From the NCBI GenBank assembly GCA_043769645.1, contig JAYVJC010000044.1:1-18099 (forward strand): 18,099 bases of DNA, written 5' to 3'. The position numbers and the translations under genes were made by a program. The notes below the pieces were generated by a model that saw only the letters and a list, made by a program, of their open reading frames with translations, did not search any database and was not told the origin of the DNA. Shown here in pieces: positions 7,454 through 15,910 of the stretch (positions are counted from its first letter, which is position 1; each line of letters starts with the position of its first letter). This stretch comes from JAYUDN01 sp043769645. GTDB taxonomy: Bacteria; Patescibacteriota; Gracilibacteria; BD1-5; UBA2023.

Positions 7454-9324
7454 TATTGTATCACAACGACTACTTTTGGTTCTTTGTTGATCTCGTGGAG
7501 GACGACGTCACAGGCGCGTTTTTCGACAAAGGCGGTGAAGGACTCCGCATCCTTGAACCGAGTGATGTCTCGAAGGATTTCTTTGACTGCTTCATCGAGG
7601 GCCTTCTCGAGAATCGGAAGTTTTGTCACCTCGGGAAGACCGACCGTCGAGTACTTGATGGTGTATCCGGTTGATTTCTTCGCGATCCCGATGACGAGCA
7701 CTCACTGGCTCGAAATCTGGAATCGGTCATGTAGTTCTTTCTCTGCGGAATAACCAACCATTCGACCGTCGATGGTGACGAATTTGTGTGAGACGAATTC
7801 GTCGGTTTCACGGACGGCATCTTTGGTGAATTCGAGTATTTTTCCATTTCTGAGGATGATCACTTTATCTTGGGTATATCCGAGACTGTAGGCATTCTTG
7901 GCATTTCCGCGGAGCATATGCGGGAATCCATAGATCGGGACATAGTACTCGGGCTTGAGGAGAGTGATCATCTTCTTCGTATCCTCTTCACGGGCATGAC
8001 CTCAGGCATGGATTTCGGACTCTTTGTAGTGGTGGACTTTCGGTCCTTGTTGGGAGATGAGGTCGAAGAGTCCTTGTACCGCTCGTTCATTCCCGGGGAT
8101 GACGGAGGATGAGAAAATGATGGTATCATCAGGCTTGAGCGTCGTTTCACGAGACTCACCCGTGACGATACGCATGAGCGCTGCATAACGCTCTCCTTGG
8201 GCTCCGGTACAGCAGATCGTGACCTCGTGATCGGGAAGTCGCACTGCTACGTCCATAGAGATCAGGGTGCCTGGTTTCGGTCGGACATAGCCGAGTTTGA
8301 TCGCGATATCGACGTAGTTATTCATCGATCGGCCGAGGAGGACGACCTTGCGGTTGTATTTCTCAGCGGTCGAGATGATGAGCATCACTCGGTCGATGAT
8401 CGAAGAAAACGTCGCGGTGATGACACGACCGCTTGCCTTTTCGAAGATATCTTCCATCGAGTGGACGACTTCGGATTCAGAAATCGAAGATCACATGAGA
8501 TGAGCATTGGTCGAATCTGAGAAGAGGGCACGGACTCCACGTTTCCCCATAGACTCGAGGATGCCATAGTTCGTCGATGGTCGATTCGGAAGGGGGCTTT
8601 TATCGAACTTCCAGTCTCCAGTATGGACGAATCTTCCGACAGGAGTCTCTATGAGGAGTCCGACTGAGTCCGGGATCGAGTGATCTACGGTAAATGGCGT
8701 AATCTGGAAGTGTTTCCCGATCTGAACTGGAATATCTCGACGGTACTCAGTGAGGTTCGGAAGCGTTGCCTTAAGTTCACCTTGTTTCAGCTTGATGAGC
8801 TCGTATGCCATCGGTGTGGCATAGAGGGGGATATTGCGACCGAGCTGCTCCATCGCGTAGTAGACCGCGCCGATATGGTCGATATGTCCGTGCGTGATAC
8901 AGATTCCGACTATTTTTTTCCCACGACAGTAGGTGAGATCTGGGATCGAACAATTGATCCCGAACTGGTACTGGTCTGGAAACTGAAGCCCGAGATCGAC
9001 GATAAGCATCTCATCTTCGTATTCGAATCCCATACAGTTAAGTCCGACCTGTTCAGTCCCTCCGAAAGGGATGACACGAAGTCGTCCTCTTTCGAGCGGA
9101 TGGGCTCGCTCTTCGATAAGCCCGAGGTGCTTCTTGAGTGCTTGTTGGGGCGTCTGGAACGGAAATGATCGCTTGGGACGAAATGAGTCTTCGAAGATAA
9201 AAGAGTCTCCTGCCTTGAGGTTCGAGGTGATCTGTTTGCCTCATCCGAAGAAGTTACGAGGACCAGAGTCCTTCGGTCAAAAGTTTTTATGTTTTTGAAA
9301 GTTTTGTTTTTGATTGGAGTTCAT
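7453..9324 (-). CDS. rnj: Ribonuclease J (metallo-beta-lactamase/beta-CASP), UGA-recoded
   Basis: The 623-aa enzyme reads through five TGA codons (minus-strand codons at 9277, 9241, 8491, 8002 and 7702). RNase J is a zinc-dependent 5'-3' exo- and endoribonuclease for mRNA decay and rRNA maturation. After a disordered basic N-terminal extension of about 80 residues comes LRVIPFGGTEQVG, the HxHxDH metal motif THGHIDH (H145-H150), later ligands in HSIPDSVG and HTGDWKFD, the beta-CASP region with SDSTNA and ATFSS, the HAGGHA motif (second G from TGA; the family often has HxSGHA), and the C-terminal domain. ATG 9324 was chosen because an in-frame stop lies shortly upstream and the first conserved block follows. 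It lies 160 bp after its catalytically dead paralog. No promoter is visible in that gap, so co-transcription is likely. Confidence 0.93.
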
Positions 9325-9325
9325 A

Positions 9326-9441
9326 ATTGATTGGTTAGGGAGTAGCTGATTAGCTGGTTTGGTGGTGAGCAGGTTAGAAAGTTGGAATTTTAGTTTTTAG
9401 TAAATTGGTTTATTAGAATATTAGTTTGTTAGCATGTTAAG
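9326..9441. repeat. Degenerate TTAG-rich tandem repeat between the two RNase J genes
   Basis: The gap holds a low-complexity array on + with words such as GGTTAG, TTAGTTTGTTAG and ATGTTAAG spaced at roughly 7-10 bp. No frame or hairpin with a T-run was found. It resembles the type of repeat that has entered the rnr coding region. Confidence 0.5.
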
Positions 9442-9484
9442 AAATTGAGGCATGTTTTTGAAAGGGATACTTCAGGATTCATTA

Positions 9485-10756
9485 CTATCGTTCGAGAATA
9501 ATCGGAAGTACAACTGGAGTTCGCCCCGTCAGGAGATAGCAGTATTTTGTGAGTTCACGTCGCATCATCTGGACGAGCTCGGCTCGTTCGATACGTGGAT
9601 TGTCCAGAACCGCCTTTTCATAGGTAGATCTTATCCCTTTGAGGACTTCCTTGTGGATAGACATCATCTCGTGAGAGTGTACAAATCCTCGACTATCAAT
9701 ATAGATATGTGCTATAATAGCGCGCTTTACTCTATCTTCTTCGAGCACAAAAGTAAGGACTCCATTTTCTCCGAGCTCTTTGCGATCTTTGAGTGTATAT
9801 CCAGCAACCACTCAGATACTTTGTTTGTCGATATAGAAGGTGTCGAAGGTAAATTTGAGGGTGTGCTTTTCGATCTTTTTGGGTCTCAGAGAAATAATTT
9901 CCCCAGAAAAAATATGAATAGAACCTTGAGAAGCAATCGAAAGAGAAAATTCCCCATCAGTGATACTCAGGCCAATACTGTCATTGGTTCGTGGAGTTTT
10001 CGGCAGTGAAGCAGTAACCTCCTTTCGGGCATCATAGATGGTGGTATCTCCAAATCGAAATGATAGGTATGAATATCCCCCAACTTGAAGAGTAGCAATC
10101 TCGATATCACCTATTTTTCTCTCGGATGTTTCTCCCGTGAAGAGCTCGAAAAATCGACATCTTTCCAGGATAGGATTTCCAACAAGAGAGGCACGAATTT
10201 TACTAATAAGTCCCCTCGAAGCGTAGACAGGAACAAAGTCAAGCGTCGGGAGAATCTGAGCAATGAGTGCCACTTCGATGCTATCTTCTGTCAAGATCCA
10301 TGCAGCAAGACGGTCCTTTTCAGAAGCGACTATTCTCATATCTGGAAAGGTGGGGTAAGCTATACCATTGACCATTTGATACGAGAATCCAGTTCCAAAG
10401 AGGAGACTTGTTTCCTGAGCTCGAATGAGAAATGCTCCATCCTGGAGAGTGGCAGATGAAAGCGGAACTATACGAAGATTCTCTTCCGTTCCTGTAGGGA
10501 GAAATGTTGGTTTCATCGAGGCAATAAGTCGAGAAAGAGCTGAGATATTGGTATCCACATGCATTGGTTCGAAAGATTCAGATTTTTGGCTTTGCAGTGA
10601 CGTGGAGACAGGGGCTTTCGTAAAAGGAGTATGGTTTTCTCGTCGAGGAGGATTTTTTTTCTCAAAAAAACTCTGTTTCTTTTCGAAACTTCACACTTGA
10701 ATAGGAGCACTGCTCCCGAAAGCAATATCGTCCGTATCACCAAATATAGATGACAT
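9485..10756 (-). CDS. Catalytically dead RNase J-like paralog
   Basis: The 423-aa protein ends in TAG and has two in-frame TGA codons (10691 and 9812). The first 64 residues are a disordered, charged extension. From L94 (LRIVPLSS) it follows the RNase J lactamase fold, but the metal motif is gone: ILTEDSIEVAL (154-164) stands where active RNase J has ITHGHIDHIGA, and the next segment VPVYASRGLISKIR still matches IPLYATPMAYELIK. The central beta-CASP part, about 200 residues in rnj, is largely missing. The C-terminal domain is well kept (YTLKDRKELGENGVLTFVL, SRGFVHSHE, YLLTGRTPVVLPII). By inference it is a pseudo-enzyme that dimerises with or regulates the RNase J encoded next to it. ATG 10756 lies 8 nt after a -10 box, which supports this start over ATG 10564. 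Confidence 0.85.
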
Positions 10757-10764
10757 AAAATAAA

Positions 10765-10792
10765 ATTATCTATTAAAAAGGAAAAAGTCCAA
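10765..10792 (-). promoter_or_regulatory. Promoter of the RNase J paralog, predicted leaderless
   Basis: On the minus strand, -35 TTGGAC (10792-10787), a 16-nt spacer and -10 GATAAT (10770-10765) lie 8 nt before ATG 10756. The gap between this promoter and the metalloprotease stop at 10994 is AT-rich, with no gene that I can support. Confidence 0.6.
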
Positions 10793-10993
10793 ATTCACAA
10801 TCACGTTTACCACCAAAACGGAGAGCACGTAATTATGAGAAATATAGTATAAATCCACGAAGGTAGAAATATTTACAAGAAGCATATGGACAACTTTCTA
10901 TCGGTCGAAAAAGGAGAAACAGAAAACTGACGATATGTGGAATAGTGGAAATATACTCTCTAAATGAACAATAAGCACAAAAAAGTATATCAC

Positions 10994-11704
10994 TTATCGT
11001 ATAAAATACAAATATTTTTTCAATGAAAAAGTAATTTTGGTTGTATCCCATGGGTTCTTCGGAAGGGGCGAGATCGTAAAATCAGTATCTTCGAATTCTC
11101 AGTTGGGAAAGACCGTGCTTCGAAAGAAGAGATATTTTTCTCGGAGGATAGGGGTTACGAGGGCCATATCTGCAAAACGAACATTATGAAAGACATACAG
11201 TACAAAAGTCTCTGCGAAATCCTCATATTGATCTGTAGCCGCATATCCTGAAACAAAGTCACCGAGCTTCAATCCAGGAAGTTTGATATCTTTTGATTTC
11301 CAGCTGATTTTATAAAACTCCTTGGAAGGGTCTTCTATAAAGCTACTACTTTTTAAAACATGAATATCGATATAGTGGCCAAATTCATGGAGAAAAAGTT
11401 TGATAAACTCAGTATCCTTCGCAATCCCAGAGGCAATCGACATATTATTTCCAGTAATACGAGCTCGAGGCTCGCTCCGGTTCGGATCGATATCGACGAC
11501 GAGTCAGTCCGTCGAAAATTTACGAAATGCGGGAGCCGAAAGAATCTGCTTGATGAGCTCCTGACGGTTCATCATCGTCGTTGTAGGACTTGCCACCATC
11601 GTGATTTCAGCACTATTGGTTATGTTTACCCAAAAGAGTATGATAGAGGTCACAAGTGAGCAAATGAGACGAAGGCTTATATTTTGTGAAACTGGTAGAT
11701 CCAT
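10994..11704 (-). CDS. Predicted secreted zinc metallopeptidase (HExxH)
   Basis: With TGA as Gly (11504 and 11099) the frame gives 236 aa ending in TAA. Residues 8-32 form a signal peptide or membrane anchor (a hydrophobic run ending ITNSA). The HExxH zinc motif HEFGH is at 106-110. A downstream YEDFAETF (E161/E165) is a likely source of the third ligand, as in gluzincin-type proteases with an ExxxE-like helix. The SGYAATDQYEDFAE segment recalls lethal-factor-like and related zincin domains, but I cannot name the family firmly. It is on the same strand as the pilin-like cluster, 177 bp downstream of it, with its own promoter. A role in processing envelope or pilus proteins is possible but is inferred from position only. 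Confidence 0.8.
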
Positions 11705-11711
11705 AATAATA

Positions 11712-11740
11712 ATTCTAAATATCTGGAATTACTATTACAA
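11712..11740 (-). promoter_or_regulatory. Promoter of the metallopeptidase gene, predicted leaderless
   Basis: On the minus strand, -35 TTGTAA (11740-11735), a 17-nt spacer and -10 TAGAAT (11717-11712) lie 7 nt before ATG 11704. Further upstream (11741-11881) is AT-rich and includes the 8-bp inverted pair AGACTTCT (11787-11794) and AGAAGTCT (11866-11873), with no gene. Confidence 0.55.
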
Positions 11741-11881
11741 TAATTATATAACATAAAATGTCAACTTATTTAGCTAAATTGTATACAGACTTCTTTACCC
11801 CATACATAAAAATATACTTTCAAGTTTTGTGTGTAGCCTCTCTTTGACACATATATTCGTAAAATAGAAGTCTATAATCCT

Positions 11882-12286
11882 CTACCTTCCAAAACCATAT
11901 ATAAAGTTTACAATCACCGTCACAAATGGGAAACTGATCATCAAAATGAGAAGTCCGATTATCGCGAAAATCATCGTATTTTTGGCATGTTTGACACGTT
12001 CATCTTCTCAGAATGAACTGTTATATTGAATACCTGCCCAAACCAGAGCCCCAATAGCAAAGAGTGCTCCCAGTGTAATGGCTCGGTTCGCAATTTGAAC
12101 AGCCTTTTGCTGCAGACCCGATATACCTGATGCTCCTCCATCTGAAATGATACCATTCGGTTTACAGCCTTCTAAAAATTGGAGGGCTCATTGGTTTGCA
12201 GAAGCATCACACTCTGCAGTTCCTGCGTAAGCAAGAGGACAGAGAAGACTAGAGAGAATAATACCAAGAAGTAGGAAGTGCCTCAT
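11882..12286 (-). CDS. Pilin-like (TrbC/VirB2-type) small membrane protein A
   Basis: The 134-aa frame reads two TGA codons as Gly and ends in TAG. It has a signal peptide (MRHFLLLG..., cleavage likely after LAYA), an exported segment with two cysteines (AECDAS and EGCKPNG) that could form a disulfide, then two transmembrane helices separated by a charged loop (SSFGEDERVKHAK). This SP-TM-charged loop-TM plan is shared by the four clustered proteins and is typical of VirB2/TrbC-like pilins of type IV secretion systems. It is the last gene of the cluster, 42 bp after the previous one. Assignment is by architecture, not by a diagnostic motif. Confidence 0.72.
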
Positions 12287-12328
12287 AGATGTGAAAGTAG
12301 GTTATATTTTTAAAGGGAGTACCTTTCG

Positions 12329-12661
12329 TTAGACACTAACACTGAGAATAATCCGGATCATCACGTAGGAAAGCGCTATGGCGATGAGACCGATAGCTCC
12401 ATAGGTCAGAGCTTTCCAAGCTTTTTTATTGGCTGATTCATCTCCATCAGCTGTGAAGAGCTCATAAGCGATATAGAGTCCGAGACCGATTGCAACGATC
12501 GGAGTAACTGCATTCAGAAGAATAGATTCTAGCCGTGTAAGGATGCCGACCAGAGTAAAACCTCAGAGATTAACCGCATTCGTAGGAGTAGGAGGATCAA
12601 TTGGTGATGCAAATACCGAAGTACAGAGTGCTCACATGAATGTGAAAAAAAGAGTTCGCAT
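12329..12661 (-). CDS. Pilin-like small membrane protein B
   Basis: The 110-aa frame has two TGA-glycines and ends in TAA. Signal peptide MRTLFFTFMGALCTSVFA, a short Pro/Thr-rich exported stretch, TM1 (about 47-67), a charged loop TADGDESANKKAWK, and TM2 to the C-terminus. The loop matches the loops of its neighbours (GDxE....A). Its ATG lies 1 nt after the stop of protein C, so the two are translationally linked. Confidence 0.72.
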
Positions 12662-12662
12662 A

Positions 12663-13013
12663 TTAAAAGTTAATATTGGCTACAAAACTGATAATACCAT
12701 AGGCTCAAGCAGCCAGAGCCGTACCAATCAGGGAATATTGTATGATCCATCGAGCCTTTTTCATCTTTTCCTCTTCTCAAGCCGCCATCATCATCTGGAT
12801 GCCGCCCCACGTAATCCCGATCACCCCGAGTACCGAGGCGATGCCGACCGCATATTCTATAAATGTACCGATTCCATTGGTGACATTCCCACCTCAAAAG
12901 TTTGGGATCAATGTTTCATTTGGATTTTCGACGATAATCTCGGCGAATACGGGAAATGAAAAAACGAATCATAGGAAAACGTAAAGACCTCGAGAAAAGA
13001 ATCGGGTTATCAT
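12663..13013 (-). CDS. Pilin-like small membrane protein C
   Basis: The 116-aa frame has four TGA-glycines and ends in TAA. Signal peptide (MITRFFSRG..., likely cut after PVFA), a short Asn-rich exported segment, TM1 (EYAVGIASVLGVIGITWGGI), a charged loop AAGEEEKMKKARW and TM2. The GGIQMMMAAGEEEKMKKA segment is the most typical TrbC/VirB2-like signature in the cluster. Its ATG overlaps the end of protein D by 7 nt (ATGATAA), which indicates coupled translation. Confidence 0.75.
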
Positions 13014-13402
13014 AAGAAGGTCGTAATAAGCAAAATAATTGAGTACGAGGCCAGAGCGACCACGATAGCTATGATATTATACTTGATAATTGTCTTTGCG
13101 CGACTCGTATTTTCTGAATCTCCACTCGAAAATATATAATAATATCCAGCAATAATCCCAGAAACACCTGCAAGAGTAGGTATGATGTAGAGGAGTACTT
13201 TGGATATAAATTCTAGCATCATTTTCACGACCCCTTTTGGAGATTTCCCTGTAGGGTCCAGATCCGTACTCATGGGGCTCCATCCATCCGTACAAATCCT
13301 ATATTCTGAAGAGGTCAGATCACCGTTTGAGGTGCATGCTGCAGAGAAAACGGGCAAGAGTCCGAGAAAGAAAAAGGAGATGATAAAGAGAATATATTTC
13401 AT
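13007..13402 (-). CDS. Pilin-like small membrane protein D, first gene of the cluster
   Basis: The 131-aa frame ends ...TTFLG then TAA; the final Gly is a TGA codon that would be taken as the stop in the standard code. It has a signal peptide (MKYILFIISFF..., cut near FSA), an exported segment with two cysteines (ACTSNG and RICTDG), TM1 (LLYIIPTLAGVSGIIAGYYYI), the charged loop SSGDSENTSRAK and TM2. The promoter lies 64 bp upstream. Same architecture as proteins A-C. Confidence 0.78.
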
Positions 13403-13465
13403 AAGGGCGAGTTTCAGGAACCTATGATTATGATACTACTGCTATCGGGGTCATGAGTTTTCTTT

Positions 13466-13494
13466 ACTATACCATAGAAATGTGAAAAATTCAA
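13466..13494 (-). promoter_or_regulatory. Promoter of the pilin-like operon
   Basis: On the minus strand, -35 TTGAAT (13494-13489), a 17-nt spacer and -10 TATAGT (13471-13466) with a TG extension (TGG before TATAGT). Initiation near 13459 gives a leader of about 57 nt. The leader holds a 9-codon frame (13454-13428, MTPIAVVS then TAA) whose ATG is about 5 nt from the predicted start. Confidence 0.6.
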
Positions 13495-13499
13495 ATATT

Positions 13500-13527
13500 T
13501 TGCTTTTTTCGCATCTTTCTATACAAT
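13500..13527 (+). promoter_or_regulatory. Promoter of the secG operon
   Basis: -35 TTGCTT (13500-13505), a 16-nt spacer and -10 TACAAT (13522-13527) would start RNA near 13534, 18 nt before the secG ATG. It is back to back with the pilin-operon promoter; the two -35 boxes are 5 bp apart. Confidence 0.5.
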
Positions 13528-13551
13528 CCACTTACTTTTTGTATCATAATT

Positions 13552-13767
13552 ATGACAATACTCAACATTCTTCTTTTGGCCCTAGCGAGTATGATTATTA
13601 TCGCTGTCATGTTTCAGTCCCGAGGAAATGGACTCTCTATTGTCCCGACATCGAATGATTTTTGAAAATTCGAACGGCGAGGACCAGAAAAGATCCTCTA
13701 TCAACTAACAGCAGTTCTGATCATTGCCTTTATTCTCGCTTCCGTGGTACACTATTTTATCAGCTAA
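13552..13767 (+). CDS. secG: Protein translocase subunit SecG
   Basis: The 71-aa protein has two transmembrane helices (about residues 2-20 and 50-70). Between them is the family loop: GLSIVPTSNDFGKFERRGPEK fragments show the conserved Gly-Leu-Ser and FG motifs. The Gly of FGK is a TGA codon. SecG is the accessory subunit of the SecYEG channel and aids SecA-driven export. It heads a + operon with a 1-nt gap to the next gene, a solute-binding-protein-like gene that itself needs export. Confidence 0.9.
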
Positions 13768-13768
13768 T

Positions 13769-15910
13769 ATGGATATTAACCGGTTCAAAACTCCGATACG
13801 ATTGGTAAGCAGTATAGCCTCTATGCTGCTTTTTGTCCATATTATAGGGACATATATTTATGTATGAGGGGAACAGATCGGGGAAGTAGGTGGTTCTATT
13901 AGCATCGGAATTGTGGGAGAATCTCCTGGTGAACTCCTTAATCCTCTCGAGTATGGACAAAATACGTATAAGGATATGATTTTTCGGTTTATGTTTCGTT
14001 CGCCCATACGAGGTCTACCAAATGGACGAGGGTATGTAGGAGATATTGCCAATTGTGATCTTTCAAACCTCGCAAGTATTACTTGTAAAATACAGGAAAA
14101 TGCACTCTGGTCTGATGGTTCAAAAATGAGTTCCCAAGATGTACTGGCTACCTATGAAGCTCTGAAAAACCAATCAGTAAACCCGAAAATATCAGAACTT
14201 ATAAAGTCCTTTGATATATCGGGAACGGGACAAGAATTCACTCTCAAATCTCGAGCTGGAGCAAACCCACTTACTCTCGATCTCCTTACCTATCCTATCG
14301 TACGATCTGATATGGTAGAACTTATCAAGTCAAAACGTATCAACAAAACTAATTTTATTAGCTCTGGACCCTATACATACATCGATAGTGGCGTCGATCC
14401 AGTATTTGGATTTGATCGAGTGACTCTCGAACGCTCAAAGGAAAACGGTAAAAACGTATGGATAGAAAAATATATTTTCAAGTTTTTTGATGACCGAACT
14501 CAACTTGAGAAAAATATCGATACTCTTCATATTATCCTCCCTACCAAGGATCAAAGCTCTAAAAGTATCGAAAGTCCACGATTTGCAGAAATGCTCTATA
14601 GCACGTATGAATATATCGGTCTTTTCTTCCAGTCGGAACGAGTAGTTTCGGATCTACGGCAGTCGCTTGCCCTCTCGCTTTCGAATTCCCTTTCTTGAAA
14701 TATAGAACCTGGAGATATGGCGATATCAAATATTTTCTTTTCAGATGTTCTGATGGTGCCATCTCAACCACGAGTTTCCCTTCCTTCGACTATGCGAGAT
14801 CTCGGATTTATCAAGCGCGATGAGATTCTTAGTCGTATAGCTGAAATGCCGATAATTTTGACTGGAGGGTCTATCGAATATGAGAAAAATACCTTTTTCC
14901 AGTATCCGAGTACCCGTAAAGTATACTTTGCAAACGGAGATGAAGAGAATATCGTAATCTCGTGAAATGTTCCTTCAAACGTTCAAAAAATAGAGATCAA
15001 TGGATACGAGCTCCAAGAGTATTCACCGGGAAATAATCGATTTGTGTATCGAGTTTCTCCAAAGAATCAGAATCTTCTCGACGGAAAGAATCAATACATA
15101 CTGACTCTTATCTATGCTGACGGACGGGCTTCTGAAACCGAAACGTTGACGGTATACTACATCAAAGATCCACTTGCTCGAAAAAATATCGAACAAGATA
15201 TCAATCAGACCTATCTTGCGAAGCTCAATAGCCCCGAAGAAGTAGCAAAAAGACAACTCTCTGTCCAAAAAGAAAAGGAAAAAGCAGAACAACTTGATCC
15301 TCGCTATTACTATGATGCTAATTATAAACCATTTGAGATGAAACTTTTTGTTATGAATGAGCCACGTCAAAATGAGGTATATGCGGAAAAGATAAAAGCG
15401 AACCTGATGAGCCTTGGTATTAAAACTAATATCGAAGTTGTCAATCAAAAGATGCTTTCAGAACAGTTTGATAAAGGAGAAAAAAACTACGATATGATCT
15501 TGATCGGGTTCGAAACGAGTCCCAAGCGAACTCAACTTTCCCAACTCTTTGATAGCAATCGGGCGGCGAAGGGGGTAAATTTCTCAAAAATAAAGAATAA
15601 ACCGCTCGATGATCTATTTCTAAAATATAAACTTGCTGTTGATACGGCAGCATATGATACCCTCGAACAAAATATGCTCTCCATCTTTCAGAAAGAATCT
15701 GTACTTCTTCCCATTGCCTCCCCCCTCACCCATATCGATATCGACCGAAATCTGAAAGGAATTCAAAATTTTCCTGTATTTTGAGATATTCGTAATCTTG
15801 ATGTTATGCTTGCTCAGGCACGTATCAAAGAAGTATTTCTTATAAAACTTGAAGGAAAGTCGTTTCGCAATTTTTTCGAATGGATCATGAACCCAACTCA
15901 ATATGAATAA
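13769..15910 (+). CDS. Large solute-binding-protein-like (SBP family 5) protein with inserted Ig-like domain
   Basis: The 713-aa frame reads TGA as Gly at 13865, 14696, 14963 and 15782 and ends in TAA. A hydrophobic anchor (about 11-31) precedes SISIGIVGESPGELLNPLEY and YKDMIFRFMFRSP, which match the start of oligopeptide-binding family 5 proteins. ALWSDGSKMSSQDVLATYEAL is the typical 'W.DG.plta.DV.ft' motif. An insert at about 400-465 (KIEINGYELQEY..., NNRFVYRV, NLLDGKNQYILTL, ETLTVYY) looks like a Glucodextran_B/Ig-like beta domain. A Lys/Glu-rich linker leads to the second SBP lobe. Family members are usually 500-550 aa. No ABC permease or ATPase gene is nearby, so it may be a scaffold or peptide-binding surface protein. 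The stop overlaps the next start by 8 nt. Confidence 0.8.

Noticed and set aside
9452..10009. 185-codon plus-strand frame
   Set aside because: It is antisense to the RNase J paralog, whose frame has clear family similarity; no signal or motif in the antisense product.
10833..11051. Minus-strand frame with Cys-rich, hydrophobic product (CPYASCKYFYLRG), faintly like YidD
   Set aside because: Its start overlaps the 3' end of the metallopeptidase gene on the same strand, it is cut by TAA, and the YidD motif order is not really met.
11844..11878. TTGACA and TATAAT on + as a promoter
   Set aside because: Spacing is 23 nt and the only downstream DNA is antisense to a pilin-like gene.
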